Source: Spongiactinospora sp. TRM90649
GTDB lineage: Bacteria; Actinomycetota; Actinomycetes; Streptosporangiales; Streptosporangiaceae
Direction of reading: 5' to 3'
DNA length: 64,000 nucleotides
Assembly (NCBI RefSeq): GCF_029382225.1
Contig: NZ_JARLTC010000019.1
Coordinates: 152,156 to 216,155, forward strand
Below are positions 1-8,032 of the stretch, in pieces. The translations under genes and the position numbers were made by a program. A model generated the notes under the pieces. That model was not told the DNA's origin. It was given only the letters and a program-made list of their open reading frames with translations, and searched no databases. The stretch's first letter is position 1, and each line of letters opens with the position of its first letter.

Positions 1-1
1 G

Positions 2-1006
2 GTCCGCGCGCTCATGGCGGAGGCCGGGCTGCCGGTGCTGCCGGGCAGCCCGGGTCAGGTTGCGAGCGCCGCCGAGGCCGAGCGGATCGCGGGCGAGGTC
101 ACCGGCTACCCGGTGGTCGTCAAGGCGGTGGCGGGCGGCGGGGGGCGCGGCATCGCCGTCGCGGGCTCGCCCGCCGAGCTGCGCGACGCCTACCGCGAGA
201 CGGTCGCCCTGGCCAGATCCCTGTACGGCAACGGCGAGGTCTACCTGGAGCGCTACCTGCCGTCCGCGCGTCACGTGGAGGTGCAGGTCCTGTGCGACCG
301 GATGGGCGGCGCCGTCCATCTCGGCGAGCGCGACTGCTCGCTGCAGCGCAGGAACCAGAAGCTGGTGGAGGAGGCCCCGGCGTTCGGGCTCAGCCACGCG
401 CGGCGCGCCGAACTCGGCCGCCACGCCGTGCGCGGGGCGCTGAGCGTCGGCTACACGGGCGCGGGCACCTTCGAGTTCCTGCTGGCCCCCGACGGCACGG
501 CCACCTTCATGGAGATCAACGCCCGGATCCAGGTCGAACACCCGGTCACCGAGATGATCACCGGCCTCGACCTCGTTCGCGAGCAGATCCGCGTCGCGGC
601 GGGCGAGCCGCTCGGTTACGGCCAGGACGAGGTCCGCCTCGACGGCGCCGCCGTGGAGTGCCGGATCAACGCCGAAGACCCCGACGCCGGGTTCCGGCCC
701 ACCCCCGGGCCGCTGACCACGCTCGACCTGCCGGGCGGCCCCGGCGTCCGGATCGACTCGGGGTTCGTGGCGGGTGGCACGGTCCCGCCGTACTACGACC
801 CGCTGATCGCCAAGCTGGTCGCCTGGGGCCGCACCCGCGAGCAGGCGATCGCGCGGGCCGAGCGGGCGCTCGCCGAGACCGTCGTGGCCGGGCCGGGCGT
901 GCGCACCACGGTGCCACTGCTGCGCCGGCTGCTGGCCGACCCCACCTTCGCCGAGGGGTCGCACACCACCCGCTTCGTCACCGATCTGCTCAACGACGCC
1001 TTATAG
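2..1006 (+). CDS. accC: Biotin carboxylase subunit of acyl-CoA carboxylase (5' end outside window)
   Basis: ATP-dependent carboxylation of biotin, the first half-reaction of acetyl-CoA carboxylase, which supplies malonyl-CoA. The reading frame is open from base 2, before the first ATG at 14, so the N-terminal domain lies outside the window. Visible are the glycine-rich ATP-grasp loop (AVAGGGGRGI), the HVEVQV strand, the LGERDCSLQRRNQK segment, the MEINARIQVEHPVTE catalytic core and the C-terminal domain. Its position just before an ACP and polyketide synthases suggests a dedicated malonyl-CoA supply gene of the cluster, as known for some aromatic polyketide clusters. That role is inferred. 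A housekeeping gene that happens to lie here is the alternative. Confidence 0.9.
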   Translation, partial: VRALMAEAGLPVLPGSPGQVASAAEAERIAGEVTGYPVVVKAVAGGGGRGIAVAGSPAELRDAYRETVALARSLYGNGEVYLERYLPSARHVEVQVLCDRMGGAVHLGERDCSLQRRNQKLVEEAPAFGLSHARRAELGRHAVRGALSVGYTGAGTFEFLLAPDGTATFMEINARIQVEHPVTEMITGLDLVREQIRVAAGEPLGYGQDEVRLDGAAVECRINAEDPDAGFRPTPGPLTTLDLPGGPGVRIDSGFVAGGTVPPYYDPLIAKLVAWGRTREQAIARAERALAETVVAGPGVRTTVPLLRRLLADPTFAEGSHTTRFVTDLLNDAL

Positions 1007-1063
1007 CCGGCCATGGCCGACCGGCGGCTTCCGCCCGCCGGACGATTCCCCCTGGAGTGACCA

Positions 1064-1312
1064 ATGTCGCAAACGTTCACCGATCACGACCTGCGTGCGT
1101 TGCTCATCGCGGTCGGGCTGGCACCCGACGTGACCGACGAGGCGTACGCCCTCACCTTCGAGGAACTCGACCTCGACTCGCTGGCCCGCATGGAGATCGC
1201 GACGCGGATCCAGGAGAAGTACGGCGTGGACATCGAGGACGAACTGGTCGCCGAACTTTCCCCCATCCAGGCCAAGCGCCTGGTCAACGAGCGCCTGGAG
1301 AGTGCCGCATGA
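1064..1312 (+). CDS. Acyl carrier protein of a type II polyketide synthase
   Basis: 82-aa carrier protein that would hold the growing polyketide on a 4'-phosphopantetheine arm. The attachment serine is Ser39 in the LDLDSLARMEIATRI motif at the start of helix 2. It differs clearly from the fatty-acid ACP at 40781-41020, and it sits directly upstream of an aromatase and the ketosynthase pair, so assignment to polyketide rather than fatty-acid synthesis is well supported. The TGA stop overlaps the next ATG (ATGA), indicating translational coupling. Confidence 0.92.
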   Translation: MSQTFTDHDLRALLIAVGLAPDVTDEAYALTFEELDLDSLARMEIATRIQEKYGVDIEDELVAELSPIQAKRLVNERLESAA

Positions 1313-2145
1313 TCGGACACACCGACAACGTCGTGGACATCGACGCCCCCATCGGCTGGGTCTGGAACCACACCAACGACGTACGCCGCTGGACCGACCT
1401 GTTCAGCGAGTACGCCAAGGTCGAGATCCTCTCGGAGGAGCCCGCCGCGGTGACCTTCCGGCTGACCATGCACCCCGACGAGGAGGGCAGGCAGTGGTCG
1501 TGGGTCTCCCACCGCGAGTGGGACCGCGACACCTGGACGGTCCGGGCGCGCCGCGTCGAGACCGGGCCGTTCGAGTTCATGAACATCGCCTGGACCTACG
1601 AGGAGCTGGAGCCGGACAAGACCCGCATGCGCTGGGTGCAGGACTTCCAGATGAAGCCGAGCGCGCCCGTGGACACCGCCCAGATGACCGAGCACATCAA
1701 CCGCAACAGCCGGGTCCAGATGGACCTCATCGCCGAGCGGCTGCACCGCCGCCGCCGCGCGCCGGTCGGCTTCGACGACGTGGCCTCCAACCGGCGGCGC
1801 GGCGGCGACCTGCGCACGCTGGTCGCGCCGAGCACGGTGGGGTCGGCGTACGGCTTCTGCGGCGCCGTCCGGCTCGGGGTGGGCGAGCGGATCGCCGAGC
1901 ACTACCACCCCTACTCCGAGGAGTACCTGTTCGTGGCGCGCGGCGAGGTCCGCATCGACCTGGACGGCGAGCCCACCGCCGCCGGTCCCGACCACGCGAT
2001 CCTGATCCCGCGAAACGTCCGCCACCGGGTGGTGAACACCGGCTCTGAGGAGGCCCAGGTCGTCTTCACCCTCGCGCCGCTGGCCCCCCGTCCCGAACTC
2101 GGCCACGTGGAGACCGAGCGGCACGAGGCGGCGGAGCCCGCATGA
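1309..2145 (+). CDS. Aromatase/cyclase (SRPBCC) fused to a C-terminal cupin cyclase
   Basis: 278-aa two-domain protein. Residues 1-150 are a TcmN-type polyketide aromatase/cyclase of the START/SRPBCC fold (NVVDIDAPIGWVWNHTNDVRRWTDLF is the typical opening). Residues 165-270 are a cupin with a metal-site pattern (His198, His200, Glu204/205, His239), like the small cupin cyclases of spore-pigment and tetracenomycin clusters. Those two activities are usually separate proteins, so the fusion is notable. The start at 1309 overlaps the ACP stop. The frame stays open far upstream, but only as a shadow of accC. It likely shapes first-ring cyclisation and aromatisation of the nascent polyketide. Confidence 0.9.
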   Translation: MIGHTDNVVDIDAPIGWVWNHTNDVRRWTDLFSEYAKVEILSEEPAAVTFRLTMHPDEEGRQWSWVSHREWDRDTWTVRARRVETGPFEFMNIAWTYEELEPDKTRMRWVQDFQMKPSAPVDTAQMTEHINRNSRVQMDLIAERLHRRRRAPVGFDDVASNRRRGGDLRTLVAPSTVGSAYGFCGAVRLGVGERIAEHYHPYSEEYLFVARGEVRIDLDGEPTAAGPDHAILIPRNVRHRVVNTGSEEAQVVFTLAPLAPRPELGHVETERHEAAEPA

Positions 2146-3404
2146 CACGCCGCCGCAGCGTCGTCACCGGAATCGGGGTGACGGCCCCGGGCGGGGGCAC
2201 CAGGGAGGAGTTCTGGACCAGGATCGTCGGCGGCAAGCCGGCGATCCGCCGGATCAGCGTCTTCGACCCCGCCCTCTTCCGCTCGCAGGTCGCCGCCGAG
2301 TGCGACTTCGACCCGATCGCCCATGGGCTGAACCCGAGAGAGGTCCGCCGTCTTGACCGTTTCGTCCTGATGGCGATGGCCTGCGCGGACGAGGCGTTCG
2401 CCGACGCGGGCCTTTCCCAGCCGGAGATCGACCACGACCGGATGGGCGTCTCCCTCGGCAGCGCCGTCGGGGCGACCATCCGCCTGGAGGAGGAATACGT
2501 CGTGGCCAGCGACGGCGGCCGGCACTGGGAGGTGGACGCCCGGCACGCCCTGCCGTTCCTCTACAGCGCGCTGGTGCCCTCCAGCGGGGCCGCCGAGCTG
2601 GCCGTGCGGTTCGGCGCGCACGGCCCGGCCACGGTGGTCTCCACGGGCTGCACCTCCGGGATCGACGCCATCGGCCACGCCCACACCCTCATCCAGGACG
2701 GCGAGGCCGACATCATGATCGCGGGCGCGTCCGACGCGCCGATCTCCCCGATCACGGTGGCCTGCTTCGACGCCATCCGGGCGACCACCCCCGAGAACGA
2801 CGACCCCGAGCGCGCCTCGCGGCCCTTCGACGCCGACCGCAAGGGGTTCGTGCTCGGCGAGGGCGCGGCCGTCCTGATCGTGGAGGAGCTGGAGCACGCG
2901 CTGGCCCGCGACGCCCGGATCTACTGCGAGATCACCGGCTCCGCCGCCAGGGCCAACGGCTTCCACATGACCGGGCTGCGCCCGGACGGCTTCGAACTCG
3001 GCGAGGCGATCGCGGAGGCGCTGGACCAGGCGCGGCTCAACCCCGACGAGATCGGCTATGTCAGCGCCCACGGCTCGGGCACCAAGCAGAACGACCGCCA
3101 CGAGACCGCCGCCTACAAGCGGGCCCTCGGCGAGGCCGCCCGGCGGGTGCCGATCAGCTCCATCAAGTCGGTGATCGGGCACTCCCTCGGCGCCATCGGC
3201 TCGATCGAGATGGCGGCCTGCGCCCTGGTGATCGAACGCGGCGTGCTGCCGCCCACCGCGAACCTCACCACCCCCGACCCGCAGTGCGACCTCGACTACA
3301 TCCCGGTCGTGGCCAGGGAGGCGGCCGTCACGCACGCACTGTCGGCCGGCAGCGGGTTCGGCGGATTCCAGTCCGCGATGATCTTTTCCAGATTCGGAGG
3401 ATGA
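2142..3404 (+). CDS. Type II polyketide ketosynthase alpha (KS-alpha)
   Basis: 420-aa condensing enzyme that extends the polyketide chain with malonyl-ACP. The active-site cysteine is Cys170 in STGCTSGIDA. The two histidines lie in VSAHGSGTKQND and IKSVIGHSLGAIGSIE. The lysine of the second motif is also present, so it looks fully active. It overlaps the preceding gene by ATGA and is followed three bases later by KS-beta, the usual heterodimer partner. The product class (spore pigment or aromatic antibiotic) cannot be read from this protein alone. Confidence 0.94.
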   Translation: MTRRRSVVTGIGVTAPGGGTREEFWTRIVGGKPAIRRISVFDPALFRSQVAAECDFDPIAHGLNPREVRRLDRFVLMAMACADEAFADAGLSQPEIDHDRMGVSLGSAVGATIRLEEEYVVASDGGRHWEVDARHALPFLYSALVPSSGAAELAVRFGAHGPATVVSTGCTSGIDAIGHAHTLIQDGEADIMIAGASDAPISPITVACFDAIRATTPENDDPERASRPFDADRKGFVLGEGAAVLIVEELEHALARDARIYCEITGSAARANGFHMTGLRPDGFELGEAIAEALDQARLNPDEIGYVSAHGSGTKQNDRHETAAYKRALGEAARRVPISSIKSVIGHSLGAIGSIEMAACALVIERGVLPPTANLTTPDPQCDLDYIPVVAREAAVTHALSAGSGFGGFQSAMIFSRFGG

Positions 3405-3407
3405 CAC

Positions 3408-4649
3408 GTGCCGCAACGTGCGGTGATCAGCGGCATCGGGGTGATCGCCCCGACCGGCGTGGGCGCGGCCGACCACTGGTTCGCCGGGCTGGCCGGTCGC
3501 AGCGGCATCCGGGAACTGCCCGGCCGCACGGCCCCCGGCCTGAAGGTCAGGGTCGCCGGGCAGGTGGCCGGTTTCGACGAGACCGAGTTCGTGGCCAACC
3601 GCCTCCTCGTCCAGACCGACCGCTGGTCGTGGCTGGGTCTGGCGGCGACCGAGCTGGCGCTGTCCGACGCCGCCCTGGACACCAAGAAGGAGTTCCCCTT
3701 CCACCTCTCCGTGGTGACCGCGGCGGCCTCGGGCGGCAACGCCTTCGGGCAGCGGGAGATCCAGGCCCTCTACAAGGAGGGGCCGCGGTCGGTGAGCGCC
3801 TACCAGTCGATCGGCTGGTTCTACGCCGCCAGCAGCGGCCAGATCTCGATCAGGCACCAGCTCAAGGGGGCGTGCGGGGTGCTGGTCGCCGACGCGGCGG
3901 GCGGCATCGACGCGCTCGCCCAGTCCAGGCGGCTGATCTCCCGGGGCAGCGGCGTGGTGGTGACGGGCGGCACCGAGGCGCCGCTGTCGCCGTACGCGAT
4001 GGCCTGCCAGGCGAGCCAGGAGACGCTGAGCCCCGACCCCGACCCTGCCACGGCGTACCGGCCGTTCGCGCCCGACGCCACCGGGCAGGTGCCGGGGGAG
4101 GGCGGGGCCATGCTCGTGGTCGAGGAGTGGCGGCGCGCGCACCTGCGCGGCGCGACGGTCTACGCGGAGGTGGCCGGGTCCGCCTCCACCCATGACGCGA
4201 CCGACGCCACCGCCCCCGCGAGCGACCACGCCCAGTACGCCAGGGCCATGCGCGAGGCCATCGGCAGATCCGGGTGCGAGCCCGGCGACATCGACGCCGT
4301 CTTCGCCGACGGCGCGGGCGACCCGCTCGGCGACGAACTGGAGGCGAGGGCGCTGCGCGAGGTGTTCGGACCGCGCCGGGTGCCGGTAACCGTCCCCAAG
4401 ACGATGACCGGACGCTTGTGCTCGGGCGGGGCCGCGCTCGACCTCGCCTGGGCGGCCCTTTCGGTGTCCCACGGCGTGCTGCCCCCAACGATCAACGTCG
4501 ACACGCGTCAGGCCGCCGCCCGCCACGGGATCGACCTGGTCGCCGAGCCGCGCGAACTGCCCGGCACGGCCACCGTCCTGGTGGCCGCCAGGGGCGCGGG
4601 CGGGTTCAACTCGGCGGCCGTGCTCAGGACCCCCGCCTATGACGTGTAG
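3408..4649 (+). CDS. Type II polyketide chain-length factor (KS-beta)
   Basis: 413-aa partner of KS-alpha that sets chain length. It is a thiolase-fold protein with no catalytic cysteine: the segment aligned to the KS active site reads VLVADAAGGIDAL. In most KS-beta proteins the cysteine is replaced by glutamine (the EQAGGLDA motif), but here that position appears to be Ala163. The catalytic histidines are also lost (VFADGAGDPLG, MTGRLCSGGAALD). GTG start with GGAGGATGACAC spacing just after KS-alpha. It is the last polyketide gene in the window. Confidence 0.9.
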   Translation: MPQRAVISGIGVIAPTGVGAADHWFAGLAGRSGIRELPGRTAPGLKVRVAGQVAGFDETEFVANRLLVQTDRWSWLGLAATELALSDAALDTKKEFPFHLSVVTAAASGGNAFGQREIQALYKEGPRSVSAYQSIGWFYAASSGQISIRHQLKGACGVLVADAAGGIDALAQSRRLISRGSGVVVTGGTEAPLSPYAMACQASQETLSPDPDPATAYRPFAPDATGQVPGEGGAMLVVEEWRRAHLRGATVYAEVAGSASTHDATDATAPASDHAQYARAMREAIGRSGCEPGDIDAVFADGAGDPLGDELEARALREVFGPRRVPVTVPKTMTGRLCSGGAALDLAWAALSVSHGVLPPTINVDTRQAAARHGIDLVAEPRELPGTATVLVAARGAGGFNSAAVLRTPAYDV

Positions 4650-4658
4650 ACAGGACGG

Positions 4659-5729
4659 GTGACGACACTCGACACCACATGGCCCGCGGTGCTGGCGTGG
4701 CGGCTGGAGCGGCAGTTCGTGAGCACCCCGGGACCCGACCCGGTATCGGTCGCGCGGCGGCTCTGCGGGATCCAGGCGCAGGTGGCCTCCGCGGCCGAGC
4801 TGGCGATCGCGGTCCGCCTCGGCGCGGCCCCGCGCGGCGACGTCGGCCGCGCGCTGTGGCAGGACCGCACGCTGATCAAGACCTGGCTGATGCGCGGCAC
4901 CCTGCATCTGATCCCCGCCGGCGAACTGCCGGCGTACTGCGGTGCGCTCGGCTCGCTGCGCTTCTGGGAGAAGGGGTCGTGGCTGCGCGGGCACGGCGTC
5001 ACCGCCGCCGAGGTCGACGCGATCATCGACGCCGTCCCCCGGGCGCTGCGCGAGGGCCCGCTGACCCGCGAGGAACTGACCGAGGCGATCATCGAGCTCA
5101 CCGGCGACGGCCATCTGCGGGAGGCGCTCACCTCCGGCTGGGGCGTGCTGCTCAAGCCGCTGAGCTTCCTCGGGCAACTCTGCTACGGCCCGCCGCGCGA
5201 AGGCAGGGTCACGTTCGCCTCCCCGGGCATCGTCCCCCTGCCGGTGCAGGAGGCGGGCGTCCGCCTGCTCCGGGCGTTCCTCGGCGCGCACGGTCCCGCG
5301 ACGCCGGAGATGTTCGACGCCTGGCTGTTTCGCGGCATGGCCCGCAAGGCGGTGCTCCGCGGCTGGTTCGAGGCCCTGCGGCCGGAACTGGCCGAGGTCA
5401 CCGTCGAGGGCCGCACGTTGTTCGCGCTCGCCGAGCACCTGGACGCCCTCGCCGCCGCCCGACCCGTGGAGACCGTGCACCTGCTGCCCGGCTTCGACCA
5501 GTACATCCTTGGCGCACCCCGCGATCTGGCGCCGCTGCTGCCCACCGAGGCGCGGGCCAAGGTCAGCCGCACCGCGGGCTGGATCTCCCCGGTCGTCGTC
5601 TACCGGGGGCGGGTCGCCGGGGTGTGGGAGGCCAAATCGGGCCGGCCGGTGTTCGACCTCTTCGAAGAGGTGCCGGAACCGCTGCTCACCCCGGCCGCCG
5701 ACCGGATCAGCGCGCTGCTGGCCCAGTGA
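4659..5729 (+). CDS. AlkZ/YcaQ-type winged-helix DNA glycosylase
   Basis: 356-aa protein of the HTH_42 / COG3214 family, whose characterised members excise bulky or crosslinked alkylpurines. The family signature Gln-x-Gln is visible as Gln39-Ala-Gln41 (GIQAQVASAAELA), together with LMRGTLHLIPA and LLPGFDQYILG. QxQ members such as AlkZ, and homologues in the hedamycin and trioxacarcin clusters, protect producers of DNA-alkylating natural products. It starts at a GTG 10 bases after KS-beta on the same strand, so cotranscription is likely. A general repair role is the main alternative, because such genes are frequent in actinobacterial chromosomes. Confidence 0.82.
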   Translation: MTTLDTTWPAVLAWRLERQFVSTPGPDPVSVARRLCGIQAQVASAAELAIAVRLGAAPRGDVGRALWQDRTLIKTWLMRGTLHLIPAGELPAYCGALGSLRFWEKGSWLRGHGVTAAEVDAIIDAVPRALREGPLTREELTEAIIELTGDGHLREALTSGWGVLLKPLSFLGQLCYGPPREGRVTFASPGIVPLPVQEAGVRLLRAFLGAHGPATPEMFDAWLFRGMARKAVLRGWFEALRPELAEVTVEGRTLFALAEHLDALAAARPVETVHLLPGFDQYILGAPRDLAPLLPTEARAKVSRTAGWISPVVVYRGRVAGVWEAKSGRPVFDLFEEVPEPLLTPAADRISALLAQ

Positions 5730-6588
5730 GGGAAGCACTGAGCGGGCGGAACCGCACGAGGTCTCCGGGGCGTAGCTGCGCGGCCAGGGCGACGGACCTC
5801 GCGGTGAGCACGGCGATCACCGGATAGCCCCCGGTGGGGGGATGGTCGGTGAGGAAGACGATGGGGTGGCCGTCCGGGGGCACCTGGACGGCGCCCGTCG
5901 CCATGCCCTCGCTGGGGATCTCGCCCTCGCGGGCGCGCCGCAGCACCGGCCCGCGCAGCCGCACGCCGACCCGGTTGCTCTGCTGGCTCACCTCGTACGG
6001 CTCGCCGTACAGCCGCCGCGCGGCCTCGGCGGTGAACCAGTCGTCGCGCGGCCCGGGGATCACATCGAGCACCGGGACGGCGGGCAGCGCCAAAGGCGGG
6101 GCGGCGTCCACCGTGATCGGGCCGAGCCCGGCGACCGGCCCCACCGGCAGCGGCTCGCCCGCACGCAGCGGCGGAGGCCCGAGCCCGGACAGCGAGTCGG
6201 CCGAGCGGCTGCCCAGCACCGGCTCGGTCGCGACGCCGCCGCGCACCGCGACGTAGCTCCGCAACCCTCTCGCCGGTCGCCCCAGGAGCAGCTCCGCCCC
6301 GGCCGGGGCCCACAGCGGCGCATACATGTCCGCGGCCCGTCCGGCCAGCCGCAGCGGGCAGGGCGCCCCGGTGACGGCCACCCAGGCGGCCGCCGTGAAC
6401 CGCAGCCGCGCGCCGCCGTAGGTGACCTCGACGGCGGCGTGCGACTCCGGGTTGCCGAGCAGGCGGTTGGCCAGCCTGAGGGACGGTTCGTCGGCCGCGC
6501 CGGACCGGGGCACCCCGAGGTGCGCGTAACCCGGCCTGCCGAGGTCCTGCACGGTCGCGTAGGGCCCGGGGGAGAGGAGTTCGATCAC
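5707..6588 (-). CDS. pxpC: 5-oxoprolinase subunit C
   Basis: 293-aa KipA/urea-amidolyase-like subunit that works with PxpA and PxpB to hydrolyse 5-oxoproline to glutamate with ATP. It opens with VIELLSPGPYATVQDLGRPG and contains LGVPRSGAADEPSLRLANRLLGN, IPSEGM and the closing VALAAQLRPGDLVRFRPLS. The GTG start at 6588 overlaps the pxpB stop (GTGA). An in-frame upstream extension is only the shadow of pxpB. The gene ends 23 bases inside the 3' end of the convergent glycosylase gene. Confidence 0.93.
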   Translation of the reverse strand: MIELLSPGPYATVQDLGRPGYAHLGVPRSGAADEPSLRLANRLLGNPESHAAVEVTYGGARLRFTAAAWVAVTGAPCPLRLAGRAADMYAPLWAPAGAELLLGRPARGLRSYVAVRGGVATEPVLGSRSADSLSGLGPPPLRAGEPLPVGPVAGLGPITVDAAPPLALPAVPVLDVIPGPRDDWFTAEAARRLYGEPYEVSQQSNRVGVRLRGPVLRRAREGEIPSEGMATGAVQVPPDGHPIVFLTDHPPTGGYPVIAVLTARSVALAAQLRPGDLVRFRPLSASLTGPAAR

Positions 6589-7229
6589 CGGGCGACCTCG
6601 AAGCGCACCCGCGTGCCGGGCCGCAGCACCGACGGCGGGTCGGCGCGCTCGTCCCACACCCGCAGGGCGGTGTGGCCGAGCAGCCGCCAGCCACCGGGCG
6701 AGGCCGAGGGATAGACCGCCGAGTACGGACCGGCGACGGCGACCGCGCCCGCCGGGACGGAGGTTCGCGGCGTCTGCAGGCGCGGGACGTGGAGGCGGGG
6801 GTCGAGGCCGGTCAGGTAGGCGAAGCCCGGGGCGAAGCCGAGCCAGCCGGCCACCAGTTCGGCGCCGGCGTGCCGGGCGACGACCTCGCCGGGGGTCAGG
6901 CCGGTGAGCCTGGCGACCTCGGCAAGGTCTTCGCCGTCGTAGACGACCGGGATCGTGACCAGGTCGCCCGTGGTGTCGTGGTGGCCGGGGGCGGGCTCGT
7001 CACGGGCCGCAGCGGCCAAAGCCGACAGCCGGGCGCGCAGGCGCGCGAGGTCCGCCCCCGGCGCCAGGACCAGCACCGTGGCCGGGCCGGGCACGATCTC
7101 CGCCACACCCGGCGGGCGCTCGGCCCGCAGGAGGGCGTCGAGCCGGTGGGAGACGGCCAGCCCGCCCGTCTCGACGAGCAGGCCGTGCTCGCCCGCCCGG
7201 CGGATCGCCGGGGAATCGCCGCCGGTCAC
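6585..7229 (-). CDS. pxpB: 5-oxoprolinase subunit B
   Basis: 214-aa KipI-type subunit of 5-oxoprolinase. The family segment LGFAPGFAYLTGLDPRLHVPR and the VAGPYSAVYPSASPGGWRLLG cyclophilin-like core are clear. Its GTG start at 7229 overlaps the pxpA stop and its own stop overlaps the pxpC start, so the three subunits are translationally coupled in the order pxpA-pxpB-pxpC. Role: detoxification and recycling of 5-oxoproline formed by spontaneous glutamine cyclisation. Confidence 0.93.
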   Translation of the reverse strand: MTGGDSPAIRRAGEHGLLVETGGLAVSHRLDALLRAERPPGVAEIVPGPATVLVLAPGADLARLRARLSALAAAARDEPAPGHHDTTGDLVTIPVVYDGEDLAEVARLTGLTPGEVVARHAGAELVAGWLGFAPGFAYLTGLDPRLHVPRLQTPRTSVPAGAVAVAGPYSAVYPSASPGGWRLLGHTALRVWDERADPPSVLRPGTRVRFEVAR

Positions 7230-7981
7230 GCGAACGGCCGCAGGGACAGACCGGCGTCGTTGAGCGCGTCTCTGACGGCGCGGGCCAGTGCGACCGCGCC
7301 GGGGGTGTCGCCGTGCACGCACAGCGAGCGCGCCGTGACCTCGACCATCGTGCCGTCGGCGGCGGCGATCTCGGCCCCGGCGGCCATCCGCGCGGCGCGG
7401 GCGGCGACCACGGCCGGGTCGTGCAGCACGGCACCCGGCTCGCGCCGGGAGACCAGCCGTCCTTCTGGGGTGTAGGCGCGGTCGGCGAAGGCCTCGGTGA
7501 CCGTGCGCACGCCGTACCGGGCGGCGGCCTCGTGCACCTCGGAGACCGGCAGGGTCAGCACCGGCAGGTCGGGGGAGTAGGCGGCGACCGCGCCGACCAG
7601 CGCCTCAGCCTGGCCGGCGTCGCGGACCACCCGGTTGTACAGCGCGCCGTGCGGCTTGACGTAGGAGACCCGGCCGCCCATCGCCCGCGCCACGCCGTCG
7701 AGGGCCGCCACCTGGTAGAGCACCTCGGCGGACAGCTCGTCCGGCTCGACGTCCATCTCACGCCGCCCGAACCCGGCCAGGTCGCGGTAGGAGACCTGCG
7801 CGCCGATGATCACGCCGCGATCGACCGCCGCCGCGCAGGTGCGGCGGATCGTGAGCGGATCGCCCGCGTGGAACCCGCAGGCGATGTTGGCGCTGGTGAC
7901 GATGTCGAGCAGGGCGTCGTCGTCGCCGAGCCGCCAGATGCCGAATCCCTCACCGAGATCGGCGTTGAGGTCGATCTCCAT
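7226..7981 (-). CDS. pxpA: 5-oxoprolinase subunit A (LamB/YcsF family)
   Basis: 251-aa first gene of the pxpABC operon. Family motifs are EIDLNADLGEGFG at the N-terminus, NIACGFHAGDP near residue 43 and SYVKPHGALYN near residue 115. The start was set at the ATG at 7981 because GGAGG lies just before it. An earlier in-frame ATG at 8005 would include that ribosome-binding site. It lies 51 bases downstream of the unknown gene ending at 8033 on the same strand. Confidence 0.94.
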   Translation of the reverse strand: MEIDLNADLGEGFGIWRLGDDDALLDIVTSANIACGFHAGDPLTIRRTCAAAVDRGVIIGAQVSYRDLAGFGRREMDVEPDELSAEVLYQVAALDGVARAMGGRVSYVKPHGALYNRVVRDAGQAEALVGAVAAYSPDLPVLTLPVSEVHEAAARYGVRTVTEAFADRAYTPEGRLVSRREPGAVLHDPAVVAARAARMAAGAEIAAADGTMVEVTARSLCVHGDTPGAVALARAVRDALNDAGLSLRPFA

Positions 7982-8032
7982 CCCGCCTCCTAGCGTCACG
8001 CCCACCCTAGACGGCGGGACGCCGGGCCGATG

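Noticed and set aside
292..1308. In-frame upstream extension of the aromatase-cupin protein by 339 codons
   Set aside because: It is Arg/Pro-rich, overlaps accC and the ACP in another frame and has no domain content. The ATG at 1309 overlaps the ACP stop and gives a normal family start.
1911..5738. 1275-codon open frame on the minus strand
   Set aside because: It runs antisense to the cyclase, ketosynthase and glycosylase genes. High GC keeps it open, and its product is Gly/Arg/His-rich with no motifs.
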